From contig CM077160.1 in NCBI GenBank assembly GCA_039583875.1, positions 108,577,530-108,641,529 of the forward strand: DNA of 64,000 nt, read 5' to 3'. This DNA is from Platanthera guangdongensis. Lineage: Eukaryota; Streptophyta; Magnoliopsida; Asparagales; Orchidaceae. The first letter of the stretch is position 1. Each line of letters begins with the position of its first letter. This document shows positions 1 through 10,745 of this stretch, in pieces. The notes below the pieces were generated by a model that searched no databases, was not told the origin of the DNA, and saw only the letters and a list, made by a program, of their open reading frames with translations. Position numbers and translations under genes: made by a program.

Positions 1-48
1 ATTATCCTAGTTAGTGAACCTAGACCAAATCAAACTAGGGATCCAACA
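1..48 (-). repeat. 3' LTR of element A, terminal 48 bp only
   Basis: These bases match 22601-22648, the terminus of the 5' LTR of A, with about one mismatch, and end in ...CCAACA. The rest of this LTR lies left of the window. Confidence 0.9.
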
Positions 49-62
49 ATCTCCCCCTATTT
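49..62 (-). promoter_or_regulatory. Polypurine tract of element A
   Basis: On the minus strand this reads AAATAGGGGGAGAT directly before the LTR start TGTTGGATCC. That is the expected primer position for plus-strand DNA synthesis. The same tract flanks the 3' LTRs of Sireviruses B and C. Confidence 0.85.
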
Positions 63-221
63 GGGTGAGGTCACTAATACAAATGAAATAAAGAACAATC
101 ACAAAGCAAAGGACATATATCTGGCGGAAAAAATAGAGTATGCAGCAGATATTTACATAGAGCTTTGTGTTAGTATATAACAAAGAGTTTCAGACCAACA
201 AAAGAAATTAACAGAATAAAC

Positions 222-3032
222 TCATTTCTTTTTCTTCATTTTCTCCTTTAGCTTGTCCTCCTTTTCTTTGTCATCAGGCTGAGTAAATCTGATCTCTCTG
301 TTGGGATTAGCTGCTTGACTCTTAGTCATAGTCATATCAGCAGCTCCAGTGATATTGAGAGATGTAGCCCTTGGCACAACAGCCTCTGGATGAAGATTCA
401 TATATGCATCTACATTAAAGAACTTGTTAGCTTTTGCATACCTGTTTAATTCTTCTTTCCTGTATTTGGACATAGTAGAATATTGTGAGGGATCCTTTCC
501 TTCAGCATTAGCCTTATTTATCATTGATAAGCCAACCAGTTCCTGGAACCTGACCATTCTAGCAGTGGTTGCTGTTTCAGGATCCTCAAATGGAACAAGA
601 GGAGATTCAGACCTCTTTGGGCTATCAGCTTTTTGATGTTCAGGAGCTTGTTGTAGATGTTGCTGAGGTTGATGCTTTTATTGTTGCCTGCTTGAAGGGT
701 ACCTCTGCTGGCTGCTTCCAGAATGTGAAGAGAATCTACCTTGTTGTCTATGATAAGTTTGAGTGTACTGGGTAGACCTCTGAGAAGAAGTGCATGAAGC
801 ACCAGCAGCAGGTGGAGGAGGAGGAGAACCTTTCCAATATTTCTGAGGAGGAGGTGAATATCTTCTGCTTTTCTTTCTATCCTTTTGTTGATTCTTGGAC
901 AGCCAGATCCAGGCTGGCATTCCTGGATAGGGAGTGATTTTCTGAAGAATGTAGTAAGGAATGTCATGAGTTGGGTTTGGTTTAGGAGCAGAAACTGGAG
1001 GGGCTTTCCTTTTCTTAGAGATTTTCTTCTTCTTTGCAGAAGGACTATCATCTGAGTCATCTTCTTCATCATCATCATCATCAGAAGATTCTTGGAGATT
1101 ATCATATAAGGCATCAATTGCCTTAAGAAGCTCTTTGTCAATAGGCTTTTCAGCCTGAGGTTCTGGAGCTGGAGCTGGAGTAACTGCTAGAGGTCTATTT
1201 ACATCAACTGATAGATTTTATGCTTCTATATCAGCCATTATTAACTCATACAAATTTGGAAGAGGACTGTCATCCATCTTATAGGTAGGAGCAGAGACAG
1301 CCTCTGGGGAATGAATATCTTTGGGAGCAGATGTTGCATGAGTCTCTATAACTTCAAAACTGTCCTTGAGTTGCTTAGCAACGGAGGGACTAATAGGTGT
1401 TGTATAAGGTATAATAGCCAAGGATAACTTTAATCAAATAGAAGGAAGATAGCTCAAATAAACTGTATCAAAAGAATTTAATAAACTGAATAAATCCACT
1501 GTGGGATTGATAAAACAATCACAAGCAGTTATTATATTTGTATCCTATATAACTGTATATGTATCTAGAACCATATAAATATTTGTATATGAATCTGTAT
1601 CTGCTATAACTGCTACTTTTGCTGCTGCTGCTGCAACTAGAAATGCTTCTTCATTGAGCATCTCCCCCTGCCTGATTTCAGCAAAAGCTGGAACTAGGCC
1701 CCTTGTGGAAGAAGTAGGGATATGTGAAGCAACAAAGAGAGCAGCAAGAGAAGAAATAGAATTAGCAAGAGGTGTAATTACCTCTGATATAAGAGTCCTG
1801 ATCATGGGAGTGATGTGCTCCAGGATGGTAGACAGAGAAGGGGAAACTGTATCCATAAACTCAAGTGGAGTTTGGGTGGATACAGAGAGAGAAGCAGAAG
1901 GAGTGACATTAGGTAGGATGTCATCCTGAGGAGAGGATGGTGAAGGAGATGGAGTGTGACTGGGAATGTCATGAACAGGTGAAGAGGGTGTAGATGGTGG
2001 TGAGGTGAGTAGATTAAATGTGTGGGATAAAAGGAATGTGTCAGGATTAATGTCTTGGAGGTGGGATGGTAGAGGAGATTGAGGAGGTGTGATATGGAGT
2101 GGAGAGTGAGAAGGTGTTGGTACATGAGTTGGTGAAGGTATAGAGATAGCTGGAGGTTACATAGGAGGAAGTGAAAATGGTTAGGGAGATGGAGGAGTTA
2201 TTGTTGGTAGGGATGTGGTGGAAGAAGAAGGTGGAAGAGGAACTTCTTCAGAACCAGGGTGGGGAGTGGTTGTATCAGCCCTTGTGCCCTCAGAAGGCCT
2301 GGTGGAGGAGGAAGCCTTGGAAGGCTTTGTGATCCTCCTCTCCCATCTGCCAAATGGAGCAGAGGTTAGCCTCTTGGAGGCATTGATGAACACTGGTGGG
2401 GAGACCAGATGTTCAGATGCTTTCTCCTGCAGAAATATCCCCAGTACCCGGCCAAAACAAACTTCTTTCTTGTTGTTCTTTTTCTTAATCAGATCAAACA
2501 GTAACTTTCCCCAATTAATCCCTTTCTTATCCACCAAGGCAGCTATCACCAAGAACTGGTGCGTTGTGATATAGTCATGTGCTACATGCTTGCCTAACAA
2601 CACTATCCCGACACCATCAGCTAAGAACTTGTATTCAGGAGACAAGTTCTTCTTTAGCAGTTTATTAGGGTTATCTCCACAATGACCCATCTTGGTCAGC
2701 ATATTATCATACTCCTCAGAGTCCATTTCAATATCATCATCACCATTCAGAAGACCGAAAATGTCGGTTAGTATAGTAGGGGAGAGTGAGACTTGGTTAC
2801 CAGAAATAGTTCCAGTCATGTTGTATTCTGTTGTGGAGGAGGTAAAGGCCCATTCTTTAATTTCAGTCATCACTATCTTGATTCTCTGTGTCATGAACCG
2901 TTTCAGACGTTGTTCTTCAAACAACTTCAGGATCTCCACGAAGATTGCATCAGAAAACTAGAAGGAGTCGAAATCAATGTCAAAACCCATATCAGATTTC
3001 ATGGTGGAGAGAGCGCTTGCTGGAATCGCCAT
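222..3032 (-). pseudogene. Third ORF (envelope-position ORF) of element A, broken
   Basis: A long reading frame downstream of RNase H, about 937 codons if read through. The ATG at 3032 is chosen because the next 23 codons stay open and in frame with the 2939-2181 segment, apart from a TAG near 2960. Segments 2939-2181, 1856-1545, 1421-1218 and 557-222 all share one frame, so decay is mainly by stops. The N-terminal 230 residues resemble the folded domain found in plant Sirevirus third ORFs (GINWGKLLFDLI is typical). The middle is Ser/Pro-rich low complexity and the C-terminus is Lys-rich (ends KEKMKKKK). The function of this family is unknown. It was once called envelope-like, but I see no convincing membrane segment or signal peptide. 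It corresponds to the ORFs at 7465-10244 (B) and 62404-64000 (C). Confidence 0.7.
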
Positions 3033-3104
3033 GAATGCACCTGCAAGAGAGAAACAAAGATCAAGTGCAAAGGGAACTGAAAGCACATGATGAAGGTCGA
3101 AGAA

Positions 3105-3420
3105 AACCTAGATATAAGGTTTTCAGAATATGAACCACCAAACTCCGTCCGACGAATAAAGAAAAGATCTTCGATTTGAGGTCGACGAAATATTTTAATA
3201 GAAAATGAGTTCGTCGATCTCAGTCTGAAGAAGACGAATAAATCATAGATCTCAGTTCGATGAAAAATTCACTGAAGCAGGGATCGTCGATCTTCGTTCG
3301 ATGAAAACTGTTTCACTAAGAAGTGATCGTCGAACTCCGTTTGACGAACTTTTCACGATGGGTTCACAGATCGTCGATGTCCGTTTGACGAACTGTCAAC
3401 AAATCGTCGACCACAGACAA
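3105..3420 (-). promoter_or_regulatory. Motif array and TATA-like box between pol and third ORF of A
   Basis: Between the RNase H stop (3424) and the third-ORF ATG (3032) lie about ten copies of TCGTCGA / TCGACGA or one-base variants (3140-3420). They often form inverted pairs such as TCGTCGAACTCCGTTTGACGA. A TTATATC box near 3110 on the minus strand lies about 75 bp before the ATG. The same words are arrayed in the 5' LTR of A (22101-22465). I infer a promoter for the third ORF; element B has the same layout with a different word. Confidence 0.5.
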
Positions 3421-3423
3421 AAT

Positions 3424-5537
3424 TTAAATTAAAACATCTTCATTTATCATTCCTAACTGATTTAAGAAAAACAAATGTTTCTTCTGATCCAATGGCTTGG
3501 TGAAGATGTCTGCTCTTTGTAAATCAGTGGAAATGAAGACAAGATTAACTTTCTTTTTGTCTACACAGTCTCTAATGAAATGATGTCTTATTTCTATATG
3601 CTTTGTCCTACTATGATGCACTGGATTTTGTGCTATGGATATAGCACTGGTACTATCACAATATATAGTTGAATTATTTAAGTTGTATCCATAATCTAGT
3701 AGTTGTTTTTGTATCCACAAGACTTGTGAGCAACAACTGCCAGTAGTAATATATTCTGCTTCTGCAGTTGATGTGGACACAGAGGTTTGCTTTTTACAGA
3801 ACCAGGACACTAGCCTATCACCAAGGAACTGGCATGTTCCTGTGGTGCTTTTTTTTGTCCTCTCTACATCCGGTATAGTCAGCATCAGAAAATCCAGTTA
3901 AATTAAATTCTGACTCTGATGGATATAGAAGTACTAGATTTGGACAACCCTTTATATATCTCAAAATCCTTTTTAGTAAAATATAGTGAGATTCTTTAGG
4001 GTTCACTTGGAACCTAGCGCAAATGCATGTAGCAAATATGATGTATGGCCTACTTGCTGTGAGATATAGTAAGGACCCAACAATGGCCCTATACAACTTC
4101 TGATCAACAAGTTTTCCATGCTCATCAGAATCTATCACATCATTTGCAGCCATGGGTGTCTTCATTGCTGAGGCATCACACATCCCAAATCTTTTAACAA
4201 GCTCCTAAGTATATTTAGATTGGGAGATCAAGATACCATCAGGTGATTGTTTCACTTGGAGACCAAGGAAATATGAAAGTTCACCCATGCTACTCATCTC
4301 AAACTTTGAATGCATAAGGTTAGAGAATCTTTTACATAGTTTGGGATCAGTTGAGCCAAATATGATACCATATACATAAATTTGTACTAACAAGATTTTA
4401 TCTTTATGATGCATGATAAAAAGAGTCCTATCTACAATACCTCTAGAAAATTTATGCTCTAATAAGAAGCTAGCTAAGGTCTCATACCAAGCTCTTGGAG
4501 CTTGCTTTAAACCATAGAGAGCTTTATGCAATTTAAAGACATGAGAGGGATAGGTTGTAGAGATAAAACCTAGAGGTTGTTCAACATAAACCTCTTCTTT
4601 GAGATCTCCATTTAGAAAAGCACTTTTCACATCCATCTGATAGACTTTGAACTTCTTGAATGCATCATATGCAAGGAAGATTCTTATAGCCTCAAGTCTT
4701 GCAACAGGAGCAAATGTTTGATCATAATCAATGCCTTCCTCTTGCCTATAGCCTTGAGCTACTAGCCTTGCCTTATTCCTCATAATGTTGCCTTCTGCAT
4801 TCAATTAGTTCCAATGACTGGGTAGTCTTTGGGTCAAGAAACCAATTCCCAAACTCTATATCTCTCAAATTGATTGAGCTCCTCTTGCATTGCAATGATC
4901 CAGTGGAGATCTTGTTCTACATCTTTAATGGATTGGGGCTCAAGTTGAGAGATGAAACAAGTAAACATCAAGTCAGGGTTAAGTTGATGCCTTATTTGCA
5001 CACCAGCTGAAATGTCTCCAATCACTTGAGATCTAGGGTGATCTCTAAGCGTGACAAAATCAGTGGGAGGAACTGGTTGGGCAACAGCTTAGGAAACAAA
5101 TTCCTCTTGTGGAATTTCATTAGCTGTTGGAGAGGGTTCAGTCACTTCTGTGCTTTGTTCTTCATTTTCTTCTTCAACTTGTGGAGAAGGATGTATTGGA
5201 ACCTCTTGGATGAGGCTTAGTTCATCCAATTTCTCACACAAGTGAGGTACCTGCAAAGTGCTATTGGTAGAAATTTCTTTCTCCTTATAAGACATGTTAG
5301 CTTCATCAAAAGTTACATGTATAGATTTCTCAATTTTTAAAGAAGATTTATTAAACACCCTATAAGCTTTGCTGACTTGGGAATATCCTAAAAAAATTCC
5401 CTTTGCAGCTTTAGCTTCAAACTTTCTAATATATTTCTTATCATTATTATGTATATAACATATACAACCAAATATTTTAAAATAGGTGATTTTAGATTTC
5501 TTCCCTTTAAGCAATTCATAGGGAGTCTTATTCTTAA
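3424..5537 (-). pseudogene. pol of element A, 3' half: integrase C-terminus, RT, RNase H
   Basis: Continuation of the A pol frame left of insertion B. 5514-5089 is the integrase C-terminal part (TPYELLKG region just before it, then FKIFGCICYIHNNDKKYI). 4804-3818 is reverse transcriptase and 3885-3424 is copia RNase H (TAEAEYI, CDSTSAISIAQNPVHHSRTK). The RT catalytic YVDD is replaced by YVYG near 4365-4376, so both active-site aspartates are gone. There is a deletion with frame change near 4805-4830. There is also a one-base slip in an A8 run (T8 on the plus strand) at about 3847-3854 that throws RT out of frame with RNase H. This half was joined to 17706-18753 before B inserted. Confidence 0.9.
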
Positions 5538-5542
5538 GTTTA
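5538..5542. other. Left target-site duplication of element B (GTTTA)
   Basis: GTTTA directly precedes the LTR start TGAAAGAATT and is repeated at 17701-17705 right after the other LTR. It lies in the A integrase codons and proves that B inserted into A. Confidence 0.95.
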
Positions 5543-7199
5543 TGAAAGAATTAGTGCCTAACCACCTAGAGGGGGGGTGAATAAGTGTAATTCATTTTTC
5601 TTTTTAAGGCAGCAAATCTATTCAGTAATTTAATAAGAAACTTCAAATTCTACAGCTAACACAGCACAGATTCACAGAATTACCACAACACAGATTGCAC
5701 ACAGATTTTTATAGTGGTTCCACATGGTCTGGGTACATCCACTTTCCCCCTTCGTCTATCTAGCAGTGTACTAGATTCAGCCTAACTTCTTCACTTCACC
5801 TCAGATCCTCAGATCTTACAGTAGCTCAGAACCCCAACAGGGCTCCTATAACTCAGAGTGAGTCCACACTCCTACAGCTCAGGCACACAGCCCTACCTCA
5901 GTCTTCAATAAGACCTACACTCAGAGAACACAGTCTCCTACAACTCAGGCTCACAGCCCTACCTCAGCCTTCAACAAAGCCTACAACTCAAAGATCTAAA
6001 TCTCCTACACTCAGCCTTTATAAAATAAGCTTACAACTCAGATCTAGATTAGATCCTACAGAAATTTGATTTAAACAAAGTAATTAACCACCACCCAGAT
6101 AGAGGGAGAAGGGATGAATGACTTCTTGATCAGTTCTTGGTAGAATCTGATGGCGAAGAACGACCTATCTTAGCTTTCTTCAAATCTTCTTGAATCTGAA
6201 CTCAGTAGGGTTGAATCTCCTGTGAAGTTAATCTTCTATCAGCTTCTGACTTGAGATTCAGATCTCAATCTGAATCTTTCTTGGCAGCCTGGTTCAGCAA
6301 CTGCACTTCAATTGTTGGAGCTCTCTCTCTCCAACTTCTACTTAGATCTTCTTGACGAAAATCTTCTTCTGTTTTTATGTATACTGTATTCTTCAATCTG
6401 TAATGATCTCTTCTTTTGTTGAAGGAGAAAGGCCTTTATATAGTCTTCCTCCATGGTAACCGGCTGAACCGGTTTTAAACAAACTTCTGACAGCTCTGAC
6501 AGTAGTAGTTGACCGGTTAGAAATGGCAGTTGTCAAGTCATCCAGTCACTTTTTGAAAATACTATCTCTGTCTGAAAGTGTCGAGACTGTACTTCATTAT
6601 GTGTCGACACAAGTAGACTAAGTGTTGACACAAGTGGACTATGTGTCGACACAAGCCTTGGTGGTGTCGACACAACTCCTTTGTTGTTATTTACTGCTTC
6701 TCGACACAGCTTCTTTAGAATGTGTTGACACTGATTGAGTGTGTCGACACAAGCCTTCTTTTCTTTAAATTTGTTGAAACTTGATGTGTGTCGACACAAG
6801 TCCTGTGTGTCGACACAGTTGATGTCGACAAAGTCTTCTGTGTGTCGACACTGCCTCTTGGTGTCGACACAGTTGATGTCGACTATACTTCTCTATGTGT
6901 CGACACTGCCTTTATATGTCGACACAGTTTCTTCTGGTGTCGACTCAGCCTTCCAAAGTGTCAACACAATTGACTCCAAGTGTCGACACAGCTTTTCTCC
7001 AGTGTCGACACTGGCCTTCATAAGTGTCGACACAGCTTCTCTAGGTGTCGACACATGGACTTAGAATTTTTCTTGCATTCCTGCATTTACTTAACCTGCA
7101 CATATAAACTCAAAAACACATCAAATACACCTTGATGCATATCATTGAGTGGGGTGAGGCTTCTTCAAATCTGGTACATATTTTCCAATGTACCCAACA
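5543..7199 (-). repeat. 3' LTR of element B
   Basis: TG...CA-bounded repeat matching 16042-17700. On the minus strand U3 runs from 7199 leftwards through the GTGTCGACAC array (about 6586-7065) to a TATA box (TATATAAAGG, 6433-6442). A G-run inverted repeat (CACCTAGAGG...) lies near 5562. Confidence 0.97.
6433..7065 (-). promoter_or_regulatory. U3 of 3' LTR B: GTGTCGACAC array and TATA box
   Basis: More than a dozen exact or one-mismatch copies of the perfect 10-bp palindrome GTGTCGACAC lie here, for example at 6601, 6643, 6664, 6741, 6788, 6807, 6842, 6861 and 6897. Their spacing is irregular (about 19-77 bp). All are upstream, on the minus strand, of the TATATAAAGG box at 6433-6442. Position in U3 fits a promoter or enhancer role (inference). 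Confidence 0.75.
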
Positions 7200-7213
7200 A
7201 TCTCCCCCTATTT
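7200..7213 (-). promoter_or_regulatory. Polypurine tract of element B
   Basis: Minus strand AAATAGGGGGAGAT immediately before the LTR terminus, identical to the tracts of A and C. Confidence 0.9.
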
Positions 7214-7464
7214 GGAGAAGTCATAACCCTTAGTCAATGATATACACCATACATAACAAATACACATTATGATGTATAACAACATTATATGACAGGGTAA
7301 CTACTAAACAAAACATATATGAATTATATCATCATAGAATTATAATGCTAACACAATGAGCATTTATCAATGTTTTGTTTAAACTACAAAAGTTTCTTTC
7401 ATAGAAGTTTACATAGATTTTAAACACTAAGGTTTACAATGGTATAAAATCTAGCAAAACTAAT

Positions 7465-10244
7465 CTAATGCAGCTCTGACTCCTTGATGACAATTCCTTT
7501 ACCTGATTGAATCTTGGCTTGAGCTGGAGCATCAGTGTCATCAGCTGGCTTTTTGCCATTAAGGTCATTCTTCTTTAGCTCTTCAGCTCTTTTTCTTTGC
7601 CCTTCAAAGTAATGAAAAGGCTTAGGGAAATACTTGCTAGGCTCCTGAGTATTAGGAGGTAGCTTCCCAAGTTTAGCCTTTCTTCTATATTGAACTATGG
7701 CTTCTTTCCTGGCTTCATGCTTTCTCCACTCTTGCTCAGAGTACCATTTGCCCCTCTCTAGAGTATTATCCTTTACAGCTTTCCAAGCAGTCAGTATAAT
7801 ATTTCTAGAAGTTGGGCTCCACAGTTCAAAATCAGGCCTTAACTCAGCCTGTTCTCTGAATCTCTTCTTAGATAATTGAGCTTCTTGCTCTTTGCTCAAA
7901 ATTGCCTCGGGCGCTGGCATGTCTACTTTTTCAAGAATAATATTTTTATTACCCTCAGGAGGACTATACATAGATTGTACCTCTTGATGTATCATCTCAA
8001 AATCTGCTGGAGGGTAGATTACTTGAGCAACTTCAGCTTGTTCACCTCCAAAATATGCAGGATTTATACCAGATTCAGCTACATTGTCATCATCACACAG
8101 GGGTGGATATCCAAGTGTGGCTCTGATGCTGTTAGAGATCCATTTAGCATGGTCAGAGCTAGCTTTGACTAGTACTCTCTCCCCCTTTATGACTTCTCTA
8201 GCTATATGATCCCTAAGATCATCTTTCTGAAATCTAATTTGTTCATCCAGAAACTTTACTCCATCTTTATAAAAAGATTTCAACTTCAGTAGCTGTGTAG
8301 ATATTGTCTTTTGAGAATCCTTTATTGTTGTTTGTACAGCTACTAATCCTTCTTGTAAATGCTTGTCAAATTCTGCCTTTTCTGTAGACGTGGCTGCAGT
8401 TTGGGCAGAAGCAATATTTTTCATCTCTGTCACAATCACATTATGTGATTCAGTGAGATTATCATTCATTCTTATCTGATTCTCTAGGACATAGCCTTGC
8501 TTAACAGTTATGTCATCAACTTATATCTTGATCTTTTCTTGATGAGTGGCTAGGTAAACCACAGCATTGCCACCCTTCTGGAAACAATCAGTCATTTCTT
8601 TCTTATGTTGATTAACTTCAAACCTTATAGATTTTATATCCCGAGCCAGATCAAATTGAAGTGACTTATGGCCTTCATCCATATACTTTTCTAGAGCCTT
8701 CCTTTGTTCATCCATTTTGATCTGCAAGGCCACCAACAATGAGCTGTAATCAGCTGTTGGGGCAGGTTGTGGAACTGCAGCTTGTAATGCCTTCTTGTAG
8801 CTTTGGTTTCTCCTTTTGAAGATCATGAGCTTCCTCTTCTTAGCTCTTGTAGCTTCTTCATCCTCAGATTCTGAGATACTAGCTATGTCAACTCTATCCT
8901 TTGGACTTGGAGGCAATTCCTTCTCAGTCCTTGGTAGCTCCCCCTGAGTCCCTACTTGCTCCCCCTCAAGGTTAGCTTGCTCTTCTTCAACATTATCTTT
9001 CTCCCCCTCAAATCTTGATGTCTCCCCCTGAGTCTCTTGCTTCATAGCAATGAACAACTCATCTAGGGTAAACTCTTGTTGGGAAGGAACTGGAGATTCT
9101 CTGATCTCATGAACATCGGAAGCAGCAGATGTATCCTCCATGATCACATCTTGTGCTTGACTGTATAGTTGTGTTGGCTGATCAATATCAATCAAAAATT
9201 CAGTTAGAGTTTCATCCTTATCATTAAGAATTGATTGATTCACCTTTTGAATTACCTCAAGGATTGTTTGTGTTGCCATTTCACTGTCTAAGTGAGTTGG
9301 CACTTCCTCAATATGAGGCACCCCCTGGAGTGGATCCAGGAGAATGGGGCTAGCAGATGGTTGCTCCCCCTGTCTCTGTGCATCTTCAGTTCTTACTGGT
9401 GACCTTCCAGCATTATCAACTTCTTCCTCATTAGAACTGAAAACTACTTGCTCCTCTGAACTACTGTAAGATTCAGGAGCCTTTGTGTCTTTCTTCTTCT
9501 TCTTTTGTGGAGGAATTTCCTTCTCTGGAGTAGGCATGTCCTTAATTAGAACCCTCTCCCATCTGAAGATAATTCGGATGTCCATCTTCCTCATGTGGTT
9601 AATTTTAGAACCAGCAGCTTGATCCATTACTTCTGGAATAGTTCCAGCCAAGTACAGACTCATAATTCTACCCAGATTTGGCTTCTTCAGACTTTCCTTA
9701 ATCTTTTCAAAAATCACTGCTGACCAATCAGTGTTGAGTCTGTAGATGATCCTTGTCATCAGGCAGAACATGTAGGTAGAAATCCTATCATGCCCCCTGG
9801 CTTACATAGAATCACTTTTCCTACTACTTCAGACAGGAACTTCCCTTGCATATTCATGCCTTTCCTGTTCAATGCTGAGCCAATCTTCATGGTTGAATCT
9901 AGTCCACACCATTGAAGGACTTCCCTTAGCTTAGATGCAGGTACATCTTCTTCTCCTTGAGTTCTTGGTAGATGTATAACTTTCCTTAGACTCTTCTGGG
10001 TGATTTTCACCTTGACTCCATGGACTGTGGATCGAATTTTGAGTCCAGTGTGATCTAGGGTTGCAGCACCAAAGAATTCTAGAGTCTCTTTCTTCCAGAT
10101 CTTGGTTGGTTCAGAAACTAGAAACTCCAACCCATTCTCATCAATTAGGGTTACAACAGCTTGAATTTCAGATTCCGCATGGTCAAAGGCGTGACGTACA
10201 AGCTCATATCCTTCATTGACATTGTCTTCAAGCTTGGGCGCCAT
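7465..10244 (-). pseudogene. Third ORF (envelope-position ORF) of element B, two breaks
   Basis: About 926 codons from an ATG at 10244 (begins MAPKLEDNVNEG) to a stop at 7465. A farther ATG at 10346 lies inside the TATA box and is a less likely start. The N-terminal ~250 residues form the domain shared with the third ORFs of A and C. Then comes an acidic, Pro/Ser-rich linker, a helical region likely to form a coiled coil (around FDLARDIKSIRFEVNQHKKE) and a basic C-terminus. Two breaks are visible: a one-base frame change near 9785-9800 and an in-frame TAA at 8521-8523, where C keeps a glutamine codon. Several AGGGGGAG tracts sit within the coding strand. The biochemical role is unknown. I see no membrane segment, so the old name 'envelope-like' is not supported here. 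Confidence 0.8.
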
Positions 10245-10281
10245 TAGGGTTGAAAGAAATCTTGAATTTAGAAGAGAGAAT

Positions 10282-10720
10282 GTGTCGACACAAAGTTTTG
10301 GTCTCGAAACTATAGAAAGCGTTTCGACAGACAATAGTGTTGACATATTTATACCTTTCTAGAAACGAAGGTGAAAAGGCGCGTAAACAATCACTGAATG
10401 TGTCGATACTGTTGAAAAGTGTCGACACAGACAACTTAAGTCTCGACAACAGTGTTGACCTATATGTGTCGACACCAATTATGATGTGTCGACACAAATG
10501 TCCTTGACTGACGACTCAGTGTTTGAGTGTCGACACAGACAGTTGCATGTGTCGACACCAATATAGTCGACAGAACTTATGTGTCGACACTTATTCTCAG
10601 TATCGACACCACTTTCCTTAGATGTGTTGACACCACTTCCTGAAGTGTCGACACCACTTCCCTAGATGTGTTGACAACTTTTCTCTGTGTCGACACCATT
10701 TAGCTGGATAAGTCGACATA
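10282..10720 (-). promoter_or_regulatory. Internal GTGTCGACAC array and TATA box ahead of third ORF of B
   Basis: The 500-bp spacer between the RNase H stop (10746) and the third-ORF ATG (10244) holds about nine exact GTGTCGACAC palindromes (10282, 10419, 10467, 10487, 10527, 10549, 10581, about 10645, 10687) plus TTGACA-type variants. A TATAAATA box on the minus strand follows at 10346-10353, about 100 bp before the ATG. The order array, TATA, start matches U3 of the B LTR. I infer an internal promoter; function is untested. Confidence 0.65.
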
Positions 10721-10745
10721 GTTTTACTTAGCCAATTTTGTTAAA

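Noticed and set aside
222..3032. Third ORF as a genuine viral envelope gene
   Set aside because: No signal peptide, clear membrane anchor or glycoprotein-like features in A, B or C; only its position after pol resembles env.
6735..7064. Open frames with repeated VDT/CRH peptides across the GTGTCGACAC arrays (also 17223-17565 and 61706-62021)
   Set aside because: They exist only because the repeated 10-mer lacks stops in some frames; they appear on both strands and in U3 regions, with no start context or family match.
6586..7065. Regularly recurring palindromes that resemble a CRISPR array
   Set aside because: Spacing is irregular, the repeat is only 10 bp, the DNA is a plant LTR with a TATA box, and the block is duplicated in the partner LTR.
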